Positions 5,362 through 10,690 of a stretch of 14,462 nucleotides of DNA are shown here, piece after piece (position 1 is the first letter of the stretch; each line of letters begins with the position of its first letter). Source of the stretch: DAINRZ01 sp964634885 (lineage in GTDB: Bacteria; Bacteroidota; Ignavibacteria; Kapaibacteriales; UBA2268); NCBI GenBank assembly GCA_964634885.1, contig CAZWLN010000083.1, positions 1 through 14,462 of the forward strand, in the 5' to 3' direction. Position numbers and translations under genes: made by a program. A model generated the notes under the pieces. It searched no databases. It saw nothing but the letters and a program-made list of their open reading frames with translations, and was not told the DNA's origin.

Positions 5362-6380
5362 AGAACCTGTCTTTAGAAAATAATATTGTCAATAAACAGC
5401 TATTAGAGAATATTGTCGGGCTGTTGGAAGCCGCTCGTTCCCAGGTTGTCAGGAACATTAACCATATTATGGTAAATACCTATTTCCAAATTGGAAGATT
5501 AATTGTTGAAGATGAACAAAAGGGAAAAGAGCGGGCAGGTTACGGGGAAGCAGTCCTTCCCGAATTATCGCAAAGCCTTACCAAAAAGTTTGGAAAAGGC
5601 TTTTCGGTTACTAACCTAAAACAAATGCGTTCATTCTATTTAGCTTACTCAATTCGTCAGACACTGTCTGACGAATTGAATCTATCCTGGTCGCATTACA
5701 TTCAATTAATGAGAATCAAAGATATAGATGAACGAAATTTCTACGAAATAGAGAGCGCCAAAAATAACTGGAGCCTCAGAGAATTGCAACGCCAATATGA
5801 TTCGGCGCTCTATACCAGGCTGGAGCTAAGCTTAGACAAAGAAAAAGTCTCGGAGCTTTCGCAAAAGGGACTGGTTGTGGAAACGCCAAAAGATGCTATA
5901 AAAGACCCATATATTCTGGAATTTTTAGGATTGCCCGAAAAAGCTGTTTATTCGGAATCGGACCTGGAATCCAAACTGATTGACAAGCTCGAACATTTTT
6001 TGTTGGAACTTGGGACAGGCTTCACCTTTGTTGCACGGCAAAAAAGAATCACGCTCGATGAATCGCACTTTAGGGTTGACCTTGTTTTCTATAACAGAAT
6101 ACTAAAATCGTTTGTGCTTATCGACCTGAAAATCGGCAGATTAAAACACCAGGACTTAGGGCAAATGCAGATGTATGTTAATTATTTCGACCGTTATGTC
6201 CGTTTGGAAGACGAGAATAAAACAATTGGCATTATACTATGCCAGGACAAAAGCGAAACTATGGTGGAAATTACATTACCCGAAAATACCGAACAAATAT
6301 TTGCAAGCCGCTACCAAACGGTATTGCCCAGCAAAGAAGATTTGAAAAAATTATTAACTGAAAGCATTGAAACAAAATGA
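5358..6380 (+). CDS. DUF1016/YhcG-type PDDEXK nuclease family protein, copy 2
   Basis: 340 residues, full length. N-terminal DUF1016 domain: residues about 15-145 with ARSQVVRNINHIMVNTYFQI, GRLIVEDEQKG, YGEAVLPELSQSL, FGKGFSVTNLKQMRSFYLAY and LSWSHYIQLMRI (109-120). C-terminal PDDEXK domain: about 180-330, with DPYILEFLGLPE, KLEHFLLELGTGFTFVARQ, Asp241 in FRVDLVFYNR, Asp256-x-Lys258 in LIDLKIG, then LGQMQMYVNYFDR and GIILCQDKSE. Expected to be a metal-dependent nuclease; substrate unknown. The start overlaps the stop of the chimeric gene, and the stop overlaps the ATG of methylase fragment 2, so the gene sits between two consecutive pieces of one split methylase. It belongs to a different subgroup from copy 1 and contains a 31-nt palindrome (5649-5679). 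Confidence 0.87.
   Translation: MKNLSLENNIVNKQLLENIVGLLEAARSQVVRNINHIMVNTYFQIGRLIVEDEQKGKERAGYGEAVLPELSQSLTKKFGKGFSVTNLKQMRSFYLAYSIRQTLSDELNLSWSHYIQLMRIKDIDERNFYEIESAKNNWSLRELQRQYDSALYTRLELSLDKEKVSELSQKGLVVETPKDAIKDPYILEFLGLPEKAVYSESDLESKLIDKLEHFLLELGTGFTFVARQKRITLDESHFRVDLVFYNRILKSFVLIDLKIGRLKHQDLGQMQMYVNYFDRYVRLEDENKTIGIILCQDKSETMVEITLPENTEQIFASRYQTVLPSKEDLKKLLTESIETK
5649..5679. repeat. Perfect 31-nt in-frame palindrome inside DUF1016 gene 2
   Basis: Arms 5649-5663 (TCAATTCGTCAGACA) and 5665-5679 are exact complements around a single C at 5664. The palindrome encodes residues 98-107 (SIRQTLSDEL), just before LSWSHY. All 15 pairs hold, although the segment is translated, which is unlikely by chance. 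Confidence 0.9.
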
Positions 6381-6632
6381 ACAAAGCTAAAATTTTTTTA
6401 TTACGACATCGGCGATTACCTGAGCCGCGAAGAAAAGCTTAAGATTGTAAAAGACTTCAAGAGCTTTTCTAATATGGAATTGAAAGAAATTGAGCCTAAT
6501 GAACATGGGGACTGGATTAGTTTAAGAAATGATGTGTTTGATACTTTTATTCCTATTGAAATAGAAAAGAAATATGAACCAAAACGAAGGTTCCAATCCT
6601 TCGGAAGGTTTGAGGCGTTAGACCCCACCTAA
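6377..6632 (+). pseudogene. Methylase C-side fragment 2 (Type ISP-like RM enzyme), frameshifted
   Basis: ATG 6377 overlaps the nuclease stop (ATGA). The first frame reads MNKAKIF and then runs off target. Skipping one base in the A4T7 run (frame from 6399) gives YYDIGDYLSREEKLKIV, then SFSNMELKEIEPNEHG, DWISLRNDVFDTFIPIEIEK and KYEP before running into repeat block R and stopping at 6630-6632. In parental-type enzymes this block is expected directly after the TPIAITLLVK block now found at the end of the chimeric gene. It is the less damaged of the two copies (4325-4508), and both share the one-base excess. Too short to be an enzyme. Confidence 0.72.
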
Positions 6633-6724
6633 ATCCTCCCCAAGGGGAGGACTTGAAGAACCCCGCTGTTTCTTTCTCCTTCCCCTTGGGGAATAATTCC
6701 CCTTGGGGAAGGCCAGGATGGGGT
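6601..6724 (+). repeat. Repeat block R, copy 2 (124 bp)
   Basis: Matches 4549-4672 base for base except three substitutions. Contains TCCTCCCC-AA-GGGGAGGA and two TTCCCCTTGGGGAA palindromes. It also supplies the stop codon of methylase fragment 2. Confidence 0.85.
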
Positions 6725-6890
6725 GGTCAAGTTTATCAAGTTCATAAGGTTTGTAAAGTTTATAAAGAAAGAAGAAAAAGTAGTTTCTTCTTGCCCCTTC
6801 CCCTTGGGGAAGGCCGGGATGGGGTTAATCAGTTCATCAAGTTCATAAAGTAAAATAATGCAGGCTTGGTGCGCCTTTCCATCCATCCCA
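6725..6890 (+). repeat. 9-nt minisatellites with another CCCCTTGGGGAAGG palindrome
   Basis: Units AGTTTATCA, AGTTCATAA, GGTTTGTAA and AGTTTATAA run from 6730 to 6765. Then come a purine-rich stretch, a third CCTTCCCCTTGGGGAAGG palindrome (about 6796-6815) followed by GCCGGGATGGGGT, and a short second minisatellite (about 6830-6850). Compared with the spacer after copy 1 this one has an extra palindrome-minisatellite module, so the module itself has been duplicated. No gene is present. Confidence 0.75.
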
Positions 6891-6986
6891 CAGGAAAATT
6901 CACCAAAAGTCTTACCCGTTTCTCTAAATATCATTATATTTGTCCTTTGAGGGGATGTATTACTATTTTGCGACGGAGTGTTATTT
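6891..6986 (+). promoter_or_regulatory. Leader/promoter copy 3, upstream of the intact secreted protein
   Basis: Matches the other leaders with a 3-nt deletion and a few substitutions. TATATTTG at 6935-6942 is an exact -7 box. GGAG at 6975-6978 lies 8 nt before ATG 6987. The mini-frame MYYYFATE starts at 6955, but its TGA stop has become TGT, so the frame runs on into the gene in another register. Confidence 0.7.
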
Positions 6987-8135
6987 ATGTATATACCCAG
7001 GCAGGCCGCCAGCACAGCCATAGCGATTCTACTTCTTCTGTTCATCGGCTTCAGTGAAAGCCCTTCCCAGTGTTTCTCCTGCAGCGAGGCCCCTCCCGGA
7101 ACCATCTGGTGCGACGACTTCGAGGACGGCATCCCCCTCGGCCAGAAATACTTCGAATACGACAACAATGGCGGGGACTGCATTGTCATGCCTCTCTTGG
7201 GCAGGGACAGCAGCAACGGCGTCAGGATTGTCTGGCAGGCGGGTGAAGTCGGCGCCGGCGGCTTCAAGAAATCCTTCGGCAGGACTCCTTCGGCGTATAT
7301 CGGCAAATACGCAGTCTATCCCGACAGCAACTTCAATGAGATTTTCTGGAGGATGGACGTGAAATCGCAGGAAGGATGGACCGGAGGCGGACCGGCAAAA
7401 CTGAGCCGCGCCCTGACGCTTGCTAACGGCAACTGGGCAACAGGCATGATGGCCCATCTCTGGTCGGGCGAAAAAGACAACCTCTGCCTCGGGATGGATC
7501 CCGCCAGCGGCATCTCAACGGCAGGCGAACTGGTAACGACAAAATACAACGACTTCGACAACATGCGCTGGCTGGGCTGGAAGGCGGGAACGACGGACAT
7601 TTACAGTACAACGAACAGCGGCAGGTGGTACTGCATCGAAGGCCATGTCAGGCTGAACACACCCGGCAACAGCGACGGTGTCTTCGAATTCTGGATCGAC
7701 GACACACTGCAGGCTGGTTCTTACAACCTCAACTGGCACGGCGCCTGGAACTCCAACCCGGACAATTATAAGATCAATGCCGTATTCTTTGAGAACTACT
7801 GGAACAGCGGTTCTCCGGTGCAACAGGAAAGATATTTCGATAATATTGTAATATCGACAGCGCGCATCGGCTGCAAGTGCAAAACGACAGGCGCGGCGGA
7901 AGAGGTACAGGAAACAACAGCCGCCCTCCCCTATCCCGTTCCCTCAGATGACATTGTCATCCTGGAAGTACCCGCAGAAAGCGGCAGATACACTGTCGTC
8001 AACCTGTTAGGCATCAGCCAGGACTGCCCGGCTTCGACCGCTGGCGACAGGCTTGTTTTCGAAGTGCGGGCGCTGCCCCGAGGGACCTATTACATCCTGT
8101 CGGACGAGGGCAGAAGATACAGATTCGTTAAATGA
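6987..8135 (+). CDS. Secreted polysaccharide-lyase-like (jelly-roll) protein with T9SS-type tail
   Basis: 382 residues from ATG 6987; GTG 6978 is an in-frame alternative but overlaps the ribosome site. N-terminal signal peptide with core AIAILLLLFIGF, then a Cys-rich start (CFSC, TIWCDDFEDG). The central part (about residues 90-295) has the look of a concanavalin/jelly-roll polysaccharide-binding or lyase fold: NEIFWRMDVKSQEGW, KLSRALTLANGNW, GRWYCIEGHVRLNTPG, DGVFEFWIDDTLQAG, INAVFFENYW and QERYFDNIVIST. From about residue 312 the segment PYPVPSDDIVILEV to LPRGTYYILSDEGRRYRFVK fits a T9SS sorting tail. Likely exported to bind or cleave a polysaccharide; catalytic residues cannot be assigned. 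Its first 91 residues are duplicated at 4861. GC-rich like the genes to its right. Confidence 0.72.
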   Translation: MYIPRQAASTAIAILLLLFIGFSESPSQCFSCSEAPPGTIWCDDFEDGIPLGQKYFEYDNNGGDCIVMPLLGRDSSNGVRIVWQAGEVGAGGFKKSFGRTPSAYIGKYAVYPDSNFNEIFWRMDVKSQEGWTGGGPAKLSRALTLANGNWATGMMAHLWSGEKDNLCLGMDPASGISTAGELVTTKYNDFDNMRWLGWKAGTTDIYSTTNSGRWYCIEGHVRLNTPGNSDGVFEFWIDDTLQAGSYNLNWHGAWNSNPDNYKINAVFFENYWNSGSPVQQERYFDNIVISTARIGCKCKTTGAAEEVQETTAALPYPVPSDDIVILEVPAESGRYTVVNLLGISQDCPASTAGDRLVFEVRALPRGTYYILSDEGRRYRFVK

Positions 8136-8228
8136 GCAGGCACTTACACCCTCTTCAACCCCTAAGCATTATTTCCCTTCCTTCACCGTCTATTTTAGAT
8201 TTTAGTAATTGACGTGATAAAATAGATT

Positions 8229-10115
8229 ATGATGATATTTTCAGGAAGCGGGCTTTCCAAGGCCTATAACGACAAGGTACTGTTCGAAGACATCTCATTC
8301 GGCATGGAAGAAGGCGAGCGCGTAGGAATCATCGGCAAAAACGGAGCCGGCAAGACGACATTGATGAAGATTGTTGCGGGGCTTGTGGAACCGGACAGCG
8401 GCGAAGTAGTCTTCAACAGCAGCGTCCGCAGGGAATACCTCGACCAGGACCCCAGGTTCGATTCTTACGACATCATCCTCGATCATGTAATGAAAGGACA
8501 GCGCGAGACCGCCGACAACCTGATCCGTTACTCTGAGCTGTGCCGTCTTTACGACTCCGGAGGCCAGCCCGACAACGACGAACTGAACAGGATATCCCAT
8601 TTCCTCGACCTTCACAACGGCTGGGCTTTGGAGAGCGAAGCCAAGAAAATACTGTCGATGCTGGGAATGGAAGACTTTACGAAGCCCGTCCGGGAGCTGT
8701 CAGGAGGCCTGAAGAAACGCACGGCGCTCGCCCGCGCCCTCATCTCCAACCCCGAACTTCTAATCCTCGACGAGCCGACGAACCACCTCGACGCAGACAC
8801 AGTGCAGTGGCTCCAGGACAGGATGATGGAATTCAACAACACAATGCTCTTCGTTACCCACGACAGGTATTTCCTCGACGCCGTCGCCACAAAGATCATC
8901 GAGATCGACAGGAAGCGAATATTTACATTCTACGGCAACTACGAATTTTACTTAGAGAAAAAAGAAGCTGTGGCCGCCGCCCAGGAAGCGGCAATCGACC
9001 ACATCCGCGCAAAATTAAGGATGGAACTGGCGTGGCTGCAGAAAGGCGCAAAAGCAAGGCGTACGAAGGCGAAAAGCAGGATCGACTGGATTAAGATAAT
9101 GGAAGAGGACAGCCACAAGGTCAAAGAAAAGAACATCAAGATTGAAGTAGGCAAGACCTTCATTGGCAGCCGCGTCATCGAAGCAAATTACATCACTAAA
9201 GGGATTGCCGGCAGGGGCCTGTTCCGGGATTTCACCTATGTGGCGGCGCCCGGAGACAGGATAGGCATCATAGGCCCCAACGGCTGCGGCAAGACGACCC
9301 TGCTCAATGTCCTGTCGGGAGAAGCTCCCTGCGACATCGGGCACGTGAAATTCGGCGCCACAATCAAGATCGGCTATTACAAGCAGGAAATCACCGACCT
9401 GAAAGACAACCAGACAGTAATCGGCGCCCTTCGGGAGATTGCCGAATACATCGATGTCGGCACCGGCAGAGACAGATACCTGACGACAAGGGACCTGCTC
9501 GAGAAATTCCTCTTCCCTTCTTCCATGCACGGTTCGTTCATTTCCACCCTCTCCGGCGGCGAGAAAAAGCGGCTGGCGCTCATACGCCTGCTCATGGGCA
9601 ATCCCAATGTACTGCTGCTCGACGAGCCAACCAACGACTTCGACATCGCAACGATGAATGCACTGGAAGACTACCTCGACAACTTCTACGGCACATTGCT
9701 CGTGGTCTCCCACGACAGGGCTTTCCTCGACAGGGTGGTCAACACGATATACTGCTTCGAAGGCAACGGCGCCGTCAAGGAGTACCCCGGCAATTACACG
9801 GCATACCTCGAACGGAAGGAAGCGCGGGCGCGCCAGAAAAGCCAATCGTCCGACACTGCTGCCGACAAGCCAAAAAGAATAAAAAGCCCGTCTCAGAAAA
9901 AGAAACTTTCATTCAACGAACAGAGGGAATACGACTCGCTGGAAGCTGAAATCCCCAGGCTCGAAGAGGAAAAAGCGACATTGCAGGAAAAGATGAATTC
10001 CGGAGCCGTTACCGATTACAAGGAACTGGAGCAGATTAGCAATGCGCTGGTGCAGCTCGAAGAAGACATAGACACGAAAACCCTGCGGTGGATGGAGCTG
10101 TCGGAGAAATGCTGA
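8229..10115 (+). CDS. ABC-F family ATPase (Uup-like), two ATP-binding cassettes
   Basis: 628 residues, soluble, with no membrane segments. First cassette: Walker A GKNGAGKT (36-43), signature LSGG (157-160), Walker B LLILDEPTNHLD (from about 177), H-loop VTHD (about 209). A charged linker follows (about 240-310, KKEAVAAAQEAAIDHIRAK), the ribosome-interaction region of ABC-F proteins. Second cassette: Walker A GPNGCGKT (about 348), LSGG (441-444), Walker B VLLLDEPTNDFD (from about 461), VSHD. The tail (about 545-628) is Lys/Glu-rich and predicted coiled coil (YDSLEAEIPRLEEEKATL), as in Uup-type members. Known family members bind the ribosome to resolve stalled translation, and some protect against antibiotics; Uup is also linked to precise excision of transposons. 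Which role applies here cannot be read from sequence. It follows the secreted protein by 93 nt without a clear promoter. Confidence 0.93.
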   Translation: MMIFSGSGLSKAYNDKVLFEDISFGMEEGERVGIIGKNGAGKTTLMKIVAGLVEPDSGEVVFNSSVRREYLDQDPRFDSYDIILDHVMKGQRETADNLIRYSELCRLYDSGGQPDNDELNRISHFLDLHNGWALESEAKKILSMLGMEDFTKPVRELSGGLKKRTALARALISNPELLILDEPTNHLDADTVQWLQDRMMEFNNTMLFVTHDRYFLDAVATKIIEIDRKRIFTFYGNYEFYLEKKEAVAAAQEAAIDHIRAKLRMELAWLQKGAKARRTKAKSRIDWIKIMEEDSHKVKEKNIKIEVGKTFIGSRVIEANYITKGIAGRGLFRDFTYVAAPGDRIGIIGPNGCGKTTLLNVLSGEAPCDIGHVKFGATIKIGYYKQEITDLKDNQTVIGALREIAEYIDVGTGRDRYLTTRDLLEKFLFPSSMHGSFISTLSGGEKKRLALIRLLMGNPNVLLLDEPTNDFDIATMNALEDYLDNFYGTLLVVSHDRAFLDRVVNTIYCFEGNGAVKEYPGNYTAYLERKEARARQKSQSSDTAADKPKRIKSPSQKKKLSFNEQREYDSLEAEIPRLEEEKATLQEKMNSGAVTDYKELEQISNALVQLEEDIDTKTLRWMELSEKC

Positions 10116-10270
10116 ATTCTGAATTATGAATGATGGTAACCTGATGAACTCCTCAACCCCAACCCGGCCTTCCCCAAGGTGAAAATCGCGATGGGACTGC
10201 TTTTATTGATATTAAGACAGGTCTGAGACCTGTCTCTACTCTGTAAAAGAGGAGAAAGGTTCTCCTGTCT
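10116..10270. other. Repeat-derived spacer after the ABC-F gene
   Basis: CTGAATTATGAAT (10119-10131) is the exact inverse of 10636-10648, so a 13-bp inverted repeat brackets the gap between the convergent genes. A worn copy of the GGCCTTCCCCAAGG element (about 10160-10180) and the P2 palindrome follow. No coding sequence is supported. Confidence 0.6.
10215..10239. repeat. P2 palindrome copy d, left arm truncated
   Basis: AGACAGGTCT (10215-10224), central G, then AGACCTGTCTCTAC (10226-10239). The outer GTAG of the left arm is replaced by TTAA-type sequence and the 22-nt flank is absent, so this is a partial copy of the element at 237-265. Confidence 0.8.
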
Positions 10271-10601
10271 TGCTACTGCTTACTTAATAAACTTGATGAA
10301 CTTTACAAACTTGATGAACTGGAGAAGTCCAACCACCCCCTGCCCCCTCCTTATCCAAGGTGGGGAAAGCCGCTCTACGCCTGCTTCTTCTTACTTTATA
10401 AACTTGATAAACTTTATGAACTTGATAAACTGGAGAAGTCCAACCACCCCCTGCCCCCTCCTTATCCATGGTGGGGAAAGCCGCTCTACGCCTGCTTCTT
10501 CTTACTTTATATACTTGATAAACTTTATGAACTTGATGAACGAAGAGTCCAACCACCCCCTGCCCCCTCCTTATCCAAGGAGGGGAAAGCTGCTTTGGTT
10601 C
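10271..10601 (-). repeat. Three tandem copies of a 111-bp composite repeat
   Basis: Units start at 10271, 10382 and 10493; the third is about 109 bp and diverges at its end. Each has a 9-nt-period array (AACTTGATA, AACTTTATG, AACTTGATG), then GAGAAGTCCAACCACCCCC, a C-rich run and a palindromic core (CCTCCTTATCCAAGG-type). The central bases of the core differ between units (AAGGTGG, ATGGTGG, AAGGAGG). One inverted copy is at 3065-3161. Long open frames on both strands here arise because 111 and 9 are multiples of 3, and are not genes. Confidence 0.88.
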
Positions 10602-10621
10602 TACTTCTTCAAACATTCTTT

Positions 10622-10668
10622 ATTCTTAATTCATAATTCATAATTCAGCATTCAGCATTCAGCATACA
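10622..10668. repeat. Short 7-8-nt tandem repeats at the end of the convergent gap
   Basis: ATTCATA and ATTCAGC units follow each other (10627-10665). The ATTCATAATTCAG part is the inverse of 10119-10131 at the other end of the gap. The dyad could act as a terminator from either side, but no T-run hairpin is seen. Confidence 0.55.
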
Positions 10669-10690
10669 GAATTCTCGTTACTTGATAAAC

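Noticed and set aside
3288..6380. Toxin-antitoxin pair formed by the two DUF1016 genes
   Set aside because: Both are full-length members of one nuclease family in separate transcription units; nothing resembles an antitoxin.
6629..7306. 225-codon minus-strand open frame
   Set aside because: Antisense to the 5' part of the secreted-protein gene and the repeat blocks; the plus-strand gene has a promoter, ribosome site and family motifs.
9015..9845. 276-codon minus-strand open frame
   Set aside because: Lies wholly antisense to the second ABC-F cassette, whose motifs are unambiguous; a GC-rich shadow frame.
10271..10601. CRISPR array
   Set aside because: Units are contiguous 111-bp tandem copies with no unique spacers and no cas genes nearby.
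10284..10643. Overlapping open frames of about 110 codons on both strands
   Set aside because: They exist only because the 9-nt and 111-nt repeats keep frame; the VHQVYKV-type peptides are pure repeat translation.
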